A DNA stretch of 64,000 bases from Vibrio taketomensis (GTDB taxonomy: Bacteria; Pseudomonadota; Gammaproteobacteria; Enterobacterales; Vibrionaceae), in contig NZ_AP019650.1 in the NCBI RefSeq assembly GCF_009938165.1, positions 930,001-994,000 on the forward strand, given 5' to 3'. This document shows positions 17,222 to 27,150 of this stretch, one piece after another (the stretch's first letter is position 1; each line of letters begins with the position of its first letter). The notes below the pieces were generated by a model, which was not told the DNA's origin, searched no databases, and saw only the letters and a list, made by a program, of their open reading frames with translations. A program made the translations under genes and the position numbers.

Positions 17222-18718
17222 TTACGCTTTTGGCTTGCTGTGATGATTCAGCAAAATATCGTCTTTCTCGATCTCTTTACGGTATTCTTGGTAAGCCTTA
17301 GTCAGCTCTTCAATCTTCGCTTTCATCTCAGGTTTACCAATCAAGTTAAATACCTCATACGGATCTTGTTCGATATTGAACAGGTATTTACCTTTGCCAT
17401 CACGGTCGATAATCAACTTAAAATCATCAACACGAATCGCGTATTCGTTGATTGGATCATCTTGATAAGGCATATCAATCGTCCAGATCATTGGTTTAGT
17501 ACGCTCTACTTCACCACCTTTAAAGGTATTCGTGAACGATGTACCATCAATTGCACGGTCCGTTGGCAGCTCAAAACCAATCATCTCAGACAACGTAGGT
17601 ACGATATCTAGGCCGTATACTGGCTCATGAGAACTTGAACCTTCCTTAATGCCCGCTCCTGCCATGATAAGAGGTACGCGAATGCCACCTTCAAACAGGT
17701 TATCTTTACGTCCACGTAGACCACCCGTTTCACCTGCCATGTTCAGTTCCCATGGTTTACGAGCTTCACGCGTTACCGGGCCATTATCTGAAGAGAATAG
17801 GAAGATTGTATTTTCGTACTCACCGATTTTTTTCAGTTCGTCAACGATGCGACCTAGTTGAGCATCCATGAACGTGATGTTGGCATAGTATTCGCCTTGA
17901 CCACGGTATGGCTGACCTTTCCAGTCCCAGTGGTATAGATCTGGGTTTTTCTTCGCGAAATCCGTAATGTAATCGCTGTACATATCCAAATATTCTTTTG
18001 GCGAAGCGATTGGCGTATGAACTTCTGGGAATGGTACATACAAGAAGAATGGCTGCTCTTTATCAATACTATTCAGCCATTGAATCGATTCATCCGCGAC
18101 AACGCCACCAGCGAAGTCATTGGTTTCACCCACAGGTTTACCATTGCGAATAAAGTTGTCTGGGTAAATTTTACCGTGACGAAGACTGCCATCTTCACGA
18201 GGCTTTTCTACTTTGGCGTTCTTCTGCCAGCCTGCGTACATTGCAAATGAATAATCAAAGCCTAGGTCGTCAGCTTGTGGGTGATCATCCATGTGTGCGC
18301 CACCGTTTAGGTGCACTTTACCCATTAATGCCGTGTTGTAACCTTCATCTTTTAGCATGTGAGCCAACGTGCGTTCGCCCCAACCAATGTGAACGTTTTG
18401 GCTATCTGGGATCCATGAACGAATACCCGTACGGTAAGGAGTACGTCCTGTTAGCATACCCGCGCGCGATGGGGAACAAAGAGGAGCTGGCGCGTAGTAT
18501 TGAGTGAACTTAATACCTTCAGCAGCTAGTGCGTCAATATTCGGCGTTTTTACGATTTGATGACCGTAAGATGCCAAGTCGCCATAGCCTAAATCATCGA
18601 CATAAAATAACACCACGTTTGGTTTGTCTGACGATTTTGTTTCCGTTGTCGCATTGCTTGCACAAGCTGTTGTTGCCACCATCATGGTGATAGCGCTTGC
18701 TAGTAATGTCTTTTTCAT
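17222..18718 (-). CDS. Sulfatase (arylsulfatase family, Cys-type)
   Basis: 498 residues from the ATG at 18718, chosen because it begins a signal sequence (MKKTLLASAITMMVATTACA, possibly lipidated at the Cys) and has AAAGGA upstream. The longer open frame before it is not used. Sulfatase motifs: NVVLFYVDDLGYGD (metal-binding Asp pair), APLCSPSRAGMLTGR (CxPSR, with the Cys that becomes formylglycine), and LFSSDNGP. It hydrolyses sulfate esters, probably of algal or host polysaccharides, in the periplasm. It follows its predicted maturase gene, the pair forming a minus-strand operon. Confidence 0.9.
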   Translation of the reverse strand: MKKTLLASAITMMVATTACASNATTETKSSDKPNVVLFYVDDLGYGDLASYGHQIVKTPNIDALAAEGIKFTQYYAPAPLCSPSRAGMLTGRTPYRTGIRSWIPDSQNVHIGWGERTLAHMLKDEGYNTALMGKVHLNGGAHMDDHPQADDLGFDYSFAMYAGWQKNAKVEKPREDGSLRHGKIYPDNFIRNGKPVGETNDFAGGVVADESIQWLNSIDKEQPFFLYVPFPEVHTPIASPKEYLDMYSDYITDFAKKNPDLYHWDWKGQPYRGQGEYYANITFMDAQLGRIVDELKKIGEYENTIFLFSSDNGPVTREARKPWELNMAGETGGLRGRKDNLFEGGIRVPLIMAGAGIKEGSSSHEPVYGLDIVPTLSEMIGFELPTDRAIDGTSFTNTFKGGEVERTKPMIWTIDMPYQDDPINEYAIRVDDFKLIIDRDGKGKYLFNIEQDPYEVFNLIGKPEMKAKIEELTKAYQEYRKEIEKDDILLNHHSKPKA

Positions 18719-18833
18719 TATTTTTCCTTTTATTGAAAATCCATGGATTTTCATCCACTGCTCATTGCACGACAATCTAGGAGATAGATCGCCGCACAAA
18801 GAATTCCTGCTAATGTTTTAAGCTCGCTGCTAA

Positions 18834-19919
18834 TTAAAGAATGTTGTTCACTATGTATCGCATCGCGCCTTCGGTTTGCTTAAAGAACAGCTTGTAGGAT
18901 TGGCACAGATGATTTTCACCATTGGGTTTGGTGTGGTTAGGGCAACCACCATTACATAGGTTTAGATACTCACACTTACCACAACGACTCACATTGCGTA
19001 ACGTTAAAAACTGTTTGTGTTGGTTAGACTGGATAGATTCGGCGAACGAGTGCTGCATAATGTTGCCAACTTTGAATCGGTCTTCGACAAAATGGTCACA
19101 CGAATAAAGATCGCCATTCGATTCAATCACGAGCGGCGCACCACACTGCTTTTGGTTAAAGCATATTAAAGCGTACCCGTTCGCATAATATGACAGTGAG
19201 CTTTCAAAGTTCATGACGAACATAAAGCCAATATCTTGCTCAACCCACTCTTTGAAGACATCCAGCAAGAACTTACCAAACCCTTTCTCAGGCACGGTAA
19301 ATCCAACTGGTGTGTTCTTTTTGTATGTCACAATTGGGATAAACTGGATATAACGAACGCCAATGCTCTTTAGATTGTTGTAGACCGACTTACCCTTATT
19401 GAAGTTGGCGCTATTGACGGTACAAAGTACGTTGTACTCAACTTGATAATCATTAAGCAATTTAATGGCATCTTTTACGGCCTGGTAAGTACCTTTACCC
19501 GAGGTACTGATGCGATATTGATCGTGCGCAGCTTGTGTACCATCAAGCGAGATACCAACCAGAAAATGGTTGGCTTTAAGGAACTCAACCCAAGATTTAT
19601 TTAGCGCAATCCCATTGGTTTGGAGCGCGTTAGTGATCACTTTACCTGCCGCATGCTGCTTTTGTAACTCAACCACGCGCACAAAAAAGTCGAGCCCAGC
19701 AAGGGTCGGCTCACCACCCTGCCACACAAAATTCACTTGAGGCGTTGGTGATTCTTGGATGTATTTACAAATGAACGCTTCGAGTATTTCATCACTCATG
19801 GTATCCATTGGCTTGTCGCTCAGCGCATCTTTAGTACCTAAATAGAAGCAGTACTCACACTTGAGGTTGCATCTATCGCTAACCGGTTTAGCCATCACCG
19901 TAAAATTTGTATTAACCAT
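18834..19919 (-). CDS. Anaerobic sulfatase-maturating enzyme (radical SAM)
   Basis: Converts the active-site Cys of the neighbouring sulfatase into formylglycine without oxygen. The radical-SAM cluster motif is CNLKCEYC (CxxxCxxC); GGEPTL and a SPASM region with several Cys follow (CGAPLVI, YSCDHF, CGKCEYLNLCNGGCPNH). This is the anSME layout. I take the start at 19919 (MVNTNFTVMAKPVSDR), which matches the usual short lead to the cluster; in-frame starts at 19946 and 20027 are possible and none has a good Shine-Dalgarno. About 115 bases separate it from the sulfatase downstream. Confidence 0.9.
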   Translation of the reverse strand: MVNTNFTVMAKPVSDRCNLKCEYCFYLGTKDALSDKPMDTMSDEILEAFICKYIQESPTPQVNFVWQGGEPTLAGLDFFVRVVELQKQHAAGKVITNALQTNGIALNKSWVEFLKANHFLVGISLDGTQAAHDQYRISTSGKGTYQAVKDAIKLLNDYQVEYNVLCTVNSANFNKGKSVYNNLKSIGVRYIQFIPIVTYKKNTPVGFTVPEKGFGKFLLDVFKEWVEQDIGFMFVMNFESSLSYYANGYALICFNQKQCGAPLVIESNGDLYSCDHFVEDRFKVGNIMQHSFAESIQSNQHKQFLTLRNVSRCGKCEYLNLCNGGCPNHTKPNGENHLCQSYKLFFKQTEGAMRYIVNNIL

Positions 19920-20360
19920 GTCGTAACCGCTAAAACGCTCTTTCATAAACAAGAGCCCATCACTCAACACGTGATGAAAATGTAATGCAGAACCAATATT
20001 GTTAAACCGCGCATAGCGAAAACTCACCCAGCGTGAGATTTCGTTGAGTGTTCAATATTAGTGTTGATATTAGCGTTGGGTTCGAGCATCCATTGATGGA
20101 TTATCGCTCTACCGAACGCGGTGCGGATAATACAGAGTTCTTATAAATTCAAACGAGACCAACTTCGCATTTATAACGCATGCAAACGTTTAAATTGCAC
20201 CATATTGAGCTAAATATCACATTAAGTAACTGGGTTAGCGTACATTTTGAACATACAACAATGACCATCGCCAACTTTGTCTAACGCCAAAATCACGAGA
20301 ATATGATAAAGTTCGCTTCCACCGCGAGACGGTTTTTATCAGTTTATATAGGTATAGCGC
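19920..20360. other. Intergenic region between the sulfatase operon and the helicase
   Basis: Divergent upstream region of the maturase and the DEAD-box helicase. It has no convincing ORF. It contains a PurR-like palindrome at 20180-20195 and an AT-rich stretch before the helicase start. Confidence 0.4.
20180..20195. promoter_or_regulatory. PurR/LacI-type palindrome
   Basis: ATGCAAACGTTTAAAT fits the approximate PurR pattern ANGCAANCGNTTNCNT except at one position. One half is weak, so it may be a site for another LacI-family repressor or chance. Confidence 0.35.
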
Positions 20361-21601
20361 ATGTCATTTGCTTCTCTTTCCCTTAACCCTCTTCTGATCC
20401 AAGCGCTCCCTGCCCAAATCAAACAGCCAACAAAAATTCAATCTCTAGCAATAAAGCAATTGATGGCCAACGAGAATCTATTGGCACAAGCCAATACGGG
20501 TAGCGGTAAAACGTTCGCTTATGGTTTACCTATGCTCAATAACGCGTTGAAACCTTCAAACGATTCGCAAGGACTGGTTCTAGTGCCAACTCGAGAGCTC
20601 GCTATACAGGTTCAACAGGCCCTTGCTGCCATTGCCGAATCTCTTAGCCTGTCAGTCGTCTGTTTGTGTGGGGGCGTTGACAAATCTGAGCAAATCGAAG
20701 CATTAGCGAAAAGACCCAATATATTGGTTGCAACGACCGGTCGACTGCTGGATTTAGTGAATAGCGGCGAGTTCAACTTAAAACAAATCTCAAGCCTAGT
20801 TCTGGATGAAGCCGATCGAATGCTAGACATGGGCTTTGGAATGATGTGGTATCCATTGCTGAGAAAATTAATCCAAGTAGCCAAATCGCGATGTTTTCAG
20901 CCACTTTTAGCGACGCATTAAAGCAAAAAGCGCAGCAATTAATGCCAGTCGCAAAACAGGTTTCGGCACATCAGGAAAACAGCACCAATCAAGATATTTC
21001 AGAGCAGCTCTACTTGGTAAACAAAGGCAGTAAAACCAAAGCACTCATTCATTTGTTTGAAAAGCAGCAATGGCAGCAAGTATTGGTCTTTATTGGCGCA
21101 AAAGATAATGCCGATGCGTTAACTAAAAAGCTAACCAAGGCGGGTATCGCCGCAGCAGCACTACATGGTAACAAGAGCCAAGCTGAGCGAGAGCAAGTAC
21201 TGAATGATTTTAAACACGGTTCAATCAAAATGTTGATTGCCACTGATCTTCTTGCGCGTGGCGTACATGTTGAGCAACTACCGGCAGTGATTAACTTTGA
21301 ACTCCCAGACCATGCAGAGGTTTATGTTCATCGCGTTGGACGCACCGCGCGTGCAGGTCATAAAGGTTTAGCGATTTCCTTGGTTTGCCACGGTGAAACG
21401 CAAGCACTCAATGCGATTCGCCAACTTACGCAACGTGAATTACCAACCACGGAGCTTGCAGAATTTCCAGTAACCGATACACCTGCGAGCAGCACAAGCA
21501 AGCGCGCACCTCGCGATAAGCAGGCAAACCGACGCACAGCTAACAAGAGAAGCATCAAGCAGTTTCAGTCTAAATCACGTCCAACTCGTGGCGGTAAATA
21601 A
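20361..21601 (+). pseudogene. DEAD-box RNA helicase, split by a one-base frameshift
   Basis: The N-terminal frame carries Q motif TKIQSLAIKQ, Walker A AQANTGSGKT, PTRELAIQV, TTGRLLDLV and the DEAD box VLDEADRMLDMGF. It is lost after GGC-TTT at 20835-20837. One more T gives MGFWNDVVSIAEKI, which leads into SATFSDALK and the second RecA domain (HRVGRTARAG). The restored length is about 413 residues with a basic C-terminal tail. It resembles short RhlE/SrmB-like helicases used in RNA metabolism. As written, the two halves overlap in different frames. Confidence 0.88.
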
Positions 21602-21642
21602 CCGCTAACCGAAGCGCTACTCAAGGTTGAGAAAATGTGTAA

Positions 21643-21680
21643 AATACGCCAGCTTTTTATCCGCTGGCGTATTAATTTTG
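21643..21680 (+). terminator. Strong hairpin between the helicase and trmK
   Basis: AATACGCCAGC ... GCTGGCGTATT is a perfect 11-bp stem with a 9-base loop, followed by AATTTTG. It is about 40 bases after the helicase stop and ends at the TTG proposed as the trmK start, so it may terminate the helicase transcript or shape the trmK leader. Confidence 0.65.
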
Positions 21681-22363
21681 AAACTGAGTAAACGACTTCA
21701 ATGCATCGACCAATTGGTCACCGAACACTACGATCATATTTGGGACTGCTGTTGTGATCATGGTCTATTAGGCCTCACGCTACTTGAGCGTAAAGCGGCT
21801 TCCAAGATACATTTTGTTGATATCGTACCTGAACTTATTAGTAGCGTTGAACAAAAGCTGCAGCGTTTTTACAGCCAAGACGTAAGTCAATGGCAAGTTC
21901 ATTGTATGGATGTCGCAAAACTACCGCTCGAGCACCACGCAGGCAAACATCTTGTCATTATTGCAGGCGTTGGCGGCGACTTAATCACCCAGTTTATCGC
22001 TGCAATTCATGCCCAAAATCCAGAGCTCGACATTGATTTTATTCTTTGCCCTGTACATCATCTGTTTACTCTAAGACATCAATTAAATCAGCTTCACTTT
22101 ACGTTGAAAGACGAAGTCTTAGTCAAAGATAACCAACGTTTTATGAAGTCATTAAGGTATCTTCCACCGTCACTAATCAACGCTCGGTAAGCTTAGTTGG
22201 CGATCAGATTTGGTGCGCACAATCCGCAGAGCAAGTGGCACTGATTGAAGAATACAAGAACAAAACCTTGCAGCACTACCAAAGAATTCAACAAGGAAAC
22301 AAAAAAGACGTCTCTGAGGTTATTGCCCAGTACACACAAATTGAACTAAAAAGTTCGCATTAA
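21678..22363 (+). pseudogene. trmK: tRNA (adenine(22)-N1)-methyltransferase TrmK, frameshifted
   Basis: The first frame has LKLSKRLQCIDQLV, the SAM site IWDCCCDHGLLGLTLL, IHFVDIVPELI and IIAGVGGDLI, matching the COG2384/TrmK family. The frame is lost at CGTTTTATG (about 22139-22143). One more T gives QRFYEVIKVSSTVTNQR, which continues to a stop at 22361-22363. The restored protein has about 228 residues. Start taken at TTG 21678 because TrmK proteins begin with MKLSKRL-like sequence; it has little Shine-Dalgarno support. Confidence 0.8.
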
Positions 22364-22400
22364 TCCTTTCAGAATGTCCAAGCGAAAATGAGAAGCTCAT

Positions 22401-22766
22401 ATGGATTTAGTCTGCCCAAAACTTATCGAGGTACTTGTCGTCAACGAGAAAGTTCAGCCACAAGGTTTGATGCTGAATTTTATTTCTTTGTGCACGTTTT
22501 GTTTCCTATTAACAGCACCGTACCAATTTCCTCTTATTGGTGATCCATGGTGGATAAAACTAATTACTGCCGTTTGCTGTACGATTGGCGTCTTCGCGAT
22601 CGGACTTATCAGCATTGACCGATGGGTTGAACATCGAACCTATCGTGCTCTAATTGTTCTCGAACCGAGTAGAAAGCATGTTGCGAAATTGATTGAAGGT
22701 TCACGCTTACTGGGTATTTCCAACGCACAATATATTGCTTTAAAACGTTACCTTGAGAGTTTTTAA
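22401..22766 (+). CDS. Small inner-membrane protein
   Basis: 121 residues with two hydrophobic segments (LNFISLCTFCFLLTAPYQFPL and WIKLITAVCCTIGVFAIGLISI), then a basic cytosolic tail. It begins at the ATG 22401, about 40 bases after trmK, so it could be in the same transcript. I do not recognise the family. Confidence 0.6.
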   Translation: MDLVCPKLIEVLVVNEKVQPQGLMLNFISLCTFCFLLTAPYQFPLIGDPWWIKLITAVCCTIGVFAIGLISIDRWVEHRTYRALIVLEPSRKHVAKLIEGSRLLGISNAQYIALKRYLESF

Positions 22767-22796
22767 CATGATAAACAGAAAAGCGGATGAGATATA

Positions 22797-22824
22797 AAAA
22801 CGCCGAGCTATAGCTCGGCGTTTT
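22797..22824. terminator. Bidirectional terminator between the membrane protein and pcp
   Basis: AAAACGCCGAGCTA-TAGCTCGGCGTTTT is a perfect 14-bp palindrome with A and T flanks on both sides, between convergent genes. Confidence 0.92.
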
Positions 22825-22845
22825 AACTCAAGAGTCCAATTCACA

Positions 22846-23484
22846 TTAGCAGATTTGACCAGCGCCAATCACCATATCTTGTTGGTTGTCTAGCGTCGCT
22901 TGTGCAACCAAGCGCAACCCTTCAACAATCACATCCAAAGACATGGTCGCTTGATTACCTGAGGTATCTTGCTCCGGAAGCAGAGGAATGTGCACAAAAC
23001 CATGCCCTACTTGCTTATCACGCAAGTAATGTTGAATACCATAAAACACATGGTTACACACAAACGTACCCGCCGAGTTTGAAACCTGACAAGGAATACC
23101 CTGCTCTTGCAGTGTCTTAGTAATCGCTTTGATCGGCAATGTACTAAAGTACGCGTCTGGACCATCTACATAAACAGGTTCATCAATGGGTTGATTGCCA
23201 CCGTTATCCGGAATGCGGAAATCATCAACGTTAATCGCTACACGCTCAGGAGTTATACCCGCACGACCAGCCGCTTGACCGACCGTAATAACAAAATCCG
23301 GTTTATGCGTTTCGATTGCCGCGATGATCGCATCCAATGATTCATAACGCGTGACTGGCACTTCACATGTCACGATTTCACCACCGTTTAACTCCGCGTT
23401 AGCCAAGCGTTTTACCGCTTCTAATGCAGGGTTAATCGTCGCGCCACCAAAAGGCTCAAAACCAGTAATCAGTACTTTCTTCAT
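22846..23484 (-). CDS. pcp: Pyrrolidone-carboxylate (pyroglutamyl) peptidase
   Basis: A 212-residue cysteine peptidase that removes N-terminal pyroglutamate. [14 protein letters not shown] is the usual N-terminus, so I use the ATG at 23484 and not the TTG four codons earlier. The catalytic Glu is in the [10 protein letters not shown] region, Cys in [14 protein letters not shown], and His in [11 protein letters not shown]. It lies eight bases after the DUF979 gene, so it belongs to one operon with the two membrane subunits that probably import 5-oxoproline. Confidence 0.93.
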   Translation of the reverse strand: MKKVLITGFEPFGGATINPALEAVKRLANAELNGGEIVTCEVPVTRYESLDAIIAAIETHKPDFVITVGQAAGRAGITPERVAINVDDFRIPDNGGNQPIDEPVYVDGPDAYFSTLPIKAITKTLQEQGIPCQVSNSAGTFVCNHVFYGIQHYLRDKQVGHGFVHIPLLPEQDTSGNQATMSLDVIVEGLRLVAQATLDNQQDMVIGAGQIC

Positions 23485-23492
23485 AGTTATTC

Positions 23493-24398
23493 TCAAAACG
23501 CAAAGGTGTACATAACACCGATATTAAAAATCAAGATACTTAGGCCAGGAATAACCTGCATCAAAATAACATGGTGTTTATTCTTTAACTCTAATAGTGC
23601 CGCAGGTACCACGTTAAAGTTTGCCGCCATTGGTGTCAGCAGTGTACCGCAGTAACCAGACAACATACCAAGTACGCCAATGATCGCCGCATTACCACCA
23701 TTTTCCACGATAAGGAGTGGAATACCGATACCAGTGGTAATTACCGCAAACGCTGCAAAAGCATTACCCATAACGATGGTAAACAGTGTCATACCCGCAC
23801 AGTAAGCAATCACCTTCACGAATAGCATGTTGTCAGGGATCATCAGTTTTACGATTTCAGCAACCGTATCACCTACGCCAGCCTGACTAAACAGATAGCC
23901 AAGCGCCGCTAAGAATTGAGATAAAATCGCTGCCCAACCAATTGAATCAATCAAACGACGTCCTTCTTGGAGCGCATTTGAAGCACGACTCTTAGTGATC
24001 GCGAGAGCAACGATAATCGACGCAATCGAACTGATACCTAAACCGACCAAAGCGCCCAATGAAGTAAACTGACTAATTAGCACCGTACCGACTGGCACAA
24101 CGATGGCTGGAATAAACAGCTTGTTTTTGAGCACCGATGCCGTCGCCTTACGCTCCTCATCGGTTGTTGTGCCGTAGTTCCCCGTTCCCATAAAACCACC
24201 AGCAGCCAAAGCCGTTAGCATCAATACTAAGATACCCGTGATCCAGTTCGGGATCAGAGCACCAAATAGGAAGGTCACACCATAGATCAGCCAGAACAAA
24301 CCTGTGCCGATTCGTTTACTGTTATTCTTGTCGAGAAAAGTTTGCAGTGAAAATGCCAACAGTAAGAAACCCGTGGCTTGATATACGTACTCTAACAT
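23493..24398 (-). CDS. DUF979 membrane protein, predicted 5-oxoproline transporter subunit
   Basis: A 301-residue integral membrane protein with about nine hydrophobic segments. Recognisable features are the GTGNYG loop, the C-terminal [28 protein letters not shown], and the constant pairing of DUF979 with DUF969. The DUF969-DUF979-pcp order, spaced two and eight bases apart, points to uptake of pyroglutamate or pyroglutamyl compounds. The transport role is inferred from this context and current family naming. Confidence 0.82.
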   Translation of the reverse strand: MLEYVYQATGFLLLAFSLQTFLDKNNSKRIGTGLFWLIYGVTFLFGALIPNWITGILVLMLTALAAGGFMGTGNYGTTTDEERKATASVLKNKLFIPAIVVPVGTVLISQFTSLGALVGLGISSIASIIVALAITKSRASNALQEGRRLIDSIGWAAILSQFLAALGYLFSQAGVGDTVAEIVKLMIPDNMLFVKVIAYCAGMTLFTIVMGNAFAAFAVITTGIGIPLLIVENGGNAAIIGVLGMLSGYCGTLLTPMAANFNVVPAALLELKNKHHVILMQVIPGLSILIFNIGVMYTFAF

Positions 24399-24400
24399 GA

Positions 24401-25105
24401 CTATTTGCCCCCTTCTTCTGCCGCAACGTGCTCAGTAGAGGCCTTACTCTGGATTTTTGCGCCAATAAACTTACTGTAAATACCAAACACCATAAAAGAC
24501 ATGATCGCTGTTGGCAACGCCCACAATGCCATTGTCTCTAATTGCACATCCAATTGGCTGTCGTTCATCACACCTTTGATAAGCAACAGACCGCCCGTAC
24601 CAATAAATAGAAGTTGGCTAAAGAAGTTGCCGAAGTTCTCACAGGCTGCTGACAGCGCTCGAATGGTTTGGCGCTTTTCATCACTGAGTTCTGGGTTTGA
24701 TTTTTCTGCCGCCGCTTCTGACATTGGCGCAATAAGCGGACGGATCATTTGTGGGTGGCCACCGATATTTAATCCTAATCCATTAGTCAGCTTACGTAGT
24801 AGCAAATAGGTCATTAGAATCTTGCTTACCGAAGCCTTTTTCATTGAACCTATCAGCTCATCAGCGCGTTGACGCAGACCAAATCGCTCCAAAATACCGA
24901 TCATAGGTAAAACGAGAATGAAAAGTGACATATAGCGGTTTTGGGTGAACGATTGCCCTAAGGTCGATAAAATATCCATCACTGCAATATCAGCAACCAA
25001 TCCCGTTGCTACTCCAGCAGCCAAAATTACGAGCAAGGTATTTTGCTTTAACGCAAGCCCTACTGTAATTATTACAATGCCAATCAATGGCCATAAATCA
25101 ATCAT
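24401..25105 (-). CDS. DUF969 membrane protein, predicted 5-oxoproline transporter subunit
   Basis: A 234-residue membrane protein, first gene of the DUF969-DUF979-pcp operon. Family-like segments are LPMIGILERFGLRQRA, GLNIGGHPQMIRPLIAPM and the ENFGNFFSQLLFIGTGG stretch. It ends two bases before the DUF979 start, so the two subunits are probably made together and work as one permease. Confidence 0.82.
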   Translation of the reverse strand: MIDLWPLIGIVIITVGLALKQNTLLVILAAGVATGLVADIAVMDILSTLGQSFTQNRYMSLFILVLPMIGILERFGLRQRADELIGSMKKASVSKILMTYLLLRKLTNGLGLNIGGHPQMIRPLIAPMSEAAAEKSNPELSDEKRQTIRALSAACENFGNFFSQLLFIGTGGLLLIKGVMNDSQLDVQLETMALWALPTAIMSFMVFGIYSKFIGAKIQSKASTEHVAAEEGGK

Positions 25106-25292
25106 GTGGTTACTCTTTACTGCCTGTATTTATTATTGTTATCTCGACATTCTTCGTTCCGTAACATGCAAACTTTTTTATAATCGTTCGCAAACCAGTT
25201 CAGAACAAAATTTCATCGAGTTTGTCTAATTTTCAACGCGTTAACGTTACGCGATGACAATTGCAGTATAAGAGTGGAAAATTACGTGCTTC

Positions 25293-25312
25293 AATCACAT
25301 TTATTTGTGATT
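25293..25312. promoter_or_regulatory. Operator-like inverted repeat upstream of the pyroglutamate operon
   Basis: AATCACA-TTTATT-TGTGATT is a perfect 7-bp inverted repeat about 190 bases upstream of the DUF969 start. The half-site order is opposite to a CRP site, so another regulator would have to bind. Inferred only from symmetry and position. Confidence 0.4.
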
Positions 25313-25330
25313 TCCAGCAAAATTATTCAG

Positions 25331-25366
25331 TAAAAATGTGATGAGATCGGAACAGTTTCATCACAT
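25331..25366 (-). terminator. Terminator of the DUF3820 gene
   Basis: On the minus strand ATGTGATGA ... TCATCACAT (9 bp, 13-base loop) is followed by TTTTTA, about 50 bases past the DUF3820 stop. The stem is AT-rich and the loop long, so moderate. Confidence 0.6.
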
Positions 25367-25418
25367 CTCTTTGTAACAATACAAAACGCTTCGCTCAGGA
25401 TAACCAAGCAGAGCGCCT

Positions 25419-25637
25419 CTAATTTCGATACTTCAACGGCTTCACGACCGAATCTAATCCCTCAATTTTGAGCGCTAAACAAAGCTTGAGCAAATCTCCA
25501 AGTTCACCTTCCGGCCAGCCCTTCTTATCGAACCAAAGCAGGTATTCCTCTGGTAGATCAATTAAATAACGCCCCGCATATTTACCAAATGGCATTTGCA
25601 TACGTGCAAGTTTAAGTAGATTTTCTTTTTGTAGCAT
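25419..25637 (-). CDS. DUF3820 family protein
   Basis: 72 residues, the usual family size. The core MPFGKYAGRYLIDLPEEYLLWFDKKGWPEGELGDLL is the DUF3820 signature. No signal peptide; probably cytosolic. Family members have been linked to quorum-sensing-regulated genes, but nothing here shows a role. Confidence 0.8.
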   Translation of the reverse strand: MLQKENLLKLARMQMPFGKYAGRYLIDLPEEYLLWFDKKGWPEGELGDLLKLCLALKIEGLDSVVKPLKYRN

Positions 25638-25762
25638 CGCGATGATTTATTGGATGGTTTATGGGAAGAGTAACCTGATTGCACGCAAGTTTAAATAGTG
25701 ATTGTTCGCAGAAGAAAAGCGCTAAATTCTATTAGCGCTCGACACAGATTCACCGCAAATAA

Positions 25763-26440
25763 CTACGAGTTAGGATGCTGCCAACGATCTAGCGTCACAG
25801 CCAAACGTTCGATCCAAAAATTGATCGCATCTTTTGCATCGTCGAGCGAATCAATCATAGTTGAGAAGTCTTTATTACCTGACTGGCGATCAATTGCAGC
25901 GAAGAGAGGCTGTCCATTTTTAGAATCACTGACGAGTAGTTCAACACTCGCACTGCCTACGTTCGTATGCTCACCAGTTGTTACTTTTGATATGGTTGAG
26001 ATTGCTAGCCCAAAAGGTAGGACACTACTCGTTACTGCTAAAATTGGGTTTGGCGTTTCAACATTGCTTAACGCAATACTCAAGCGGAGTGTGGTATCAC
26101 TCTGGGTGTCTACCACTCGTTTGTAAGGAGAAATTGTGTGTTTAATACGGTCAACCAAATACCGGGTTAACTCTTTTACGTCCTGATCATCGATACTATT
26201 TTCATCTGTCACAACAAACACCTGATCAATAATGATCGAATCATATTGAGCGAGTTTTTGTTGCAAGCGTTGAGGATCACGTAAGCCGAATTTTGCCCAT
26301 ACCAGATCAACACCACCCTCCGGACCCTGAGTGAAATCTTCATAAGAAGTAAATTTCGTCGCTTTAACTACTGGCCCTTGGCCGCATCCTAACATTAGGA
26401 TGGTAAATCCAATCAACAACCAGGTTCTTACATGCACCAT
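25763..26440 (-). CDS. DUF3313-like lipoprotein
   Basis: 225 residues with a lipoprotein signal (TWLLIGFTILMLGCG; lipidated Cys near 19). The mature part reads GVDLVWAKFGLRDPQRLQ ... YDSIIIDQVFVV and VDTQSDTTLRLSIALSNVETPNP, resembling DUF3313 outer-membrane-anchored proteins of unknown role. It is monocistronic. Confidence 0.7.
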   Translation of the reverse strand: MVHVRTWLLIGFTILMLGCGQGPVVKATKFTSYEDFTQGPEGGVDLVWAKFGLRDPQRLQQKLAQYDSIIIDQVFVVTDENSIDDQDVKELTRYLVDRIKHTISPYKRVVDTQSDTTLRLSIALSNVETPNPILAVTSSVLPFGLAISTISKVTTGEHTNVGSASVELLVSDSKNGQPLFAAIDRQSGNKDFSTMIDSLDDAKDAINFWIERLAVTLDRWQHPNS

Positions 26441-26535
26441 AAATCACTCCTTAACGTGAAATCATTTAAGGAATGAAATACTATAAAATCACAACTTAAT
26501 ATGCAACAGGGCTAATACCATCAGTCGGCAACACC

Positions 26536-26880
26536 TCAGTGCGTCACGCGATGGAGATATTCCACAACAACCTGGTTACCCTCAATATAAGCACGCTTGA
26601 TTTCACCATCGACAGTCATACGGCTCTCTAAGTAAACCTCTTTTACCTCTGATTGTGAACGCAAAGAAGGGACAACTCTTGCTGTCTCTAAGTTCAATAG
26701 ATGACAAAAGCGCGATACAAATGCCATTGATAGAGGATGCTCGCCGCGCAAAATGCGAGAAAATTCAAGCTGGCTGATGCCTAATTTTTTTGCAAACTCC
26801 ATCTGCGTTAAACGCATTTTTGATTTTTGCGACATCCATACTTGATACAAAGCTTCACTATCTTTTGCGGTAAATTCCAT
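26536..26880 (-). CDS. XRE-type helix-turn-helix regulator
   Basis: 114 residues. The HTH is MRLTQMEFAKKLGISQLEFSRILRGEHPLSMAFVSRFCHLL (about 22-62), the phage-repressor-like pattern. The C-terminal half is a short beta-rich segment ending VVVEYLHRVTH. It may be a self-regulating small repressor; no partner toxin or antitoxin is adjacent. Confidence 0.78.
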   Translation of the reverse strand: MEFTAKDSEALYQVWMSQKSKMRLTQMEFAKKLGISQLEFSRILRGEHPLSMAFVSRFCHLLNLETARVVPSLRSQSEVKEVYLESRMTVDGEIKRAYIEGNQVVVEYLHRVTH

Positions 26881-27097
26881 ACTAAATTCCTGTTGCTACC
26901 AGCCCTAATACAATTTGTTGGGCATTGTGGCGAATTCGCCCAACGCAATGTCAGTATTTGGTAAGGGGAAGTTAAGAGTTGAGATAAATCTTGTCAGTGC
27001 GTGTGACTGCTCGCGCCTCGCGTGAAATTTCTCTAATGTTTCTCTAAACACCGTGAACTCGAGGAGAAGTTAAAGCAGTGTACGAGGAGTTAAAAGC

Positions 27098-27127
27098 AAA
27101 CAGGCGAACCTCTCGGCCCGCCTGTTT
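27098..27127 (-). terminator. Terminator of the PBP5-like gene
   Basis: AAACAGGCG ... CGCCTGTTT is a 9-bp stem with a 12-base loop, just beyond the minus-strand carboxypeptidase stop. A T-rich flank exists on both strands. Confidence 0.75.
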
Positions 27128-27150
27128 TACAGTATGGATATACGTCTTAA

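Noticed and set aside
25293..25312. CRP site upstream of the pyroglutamate operon
   Set aside because: The arms read TCACA-N6-TGTGA, the inverse of the CRP order TGTGA-N6-TCACA.
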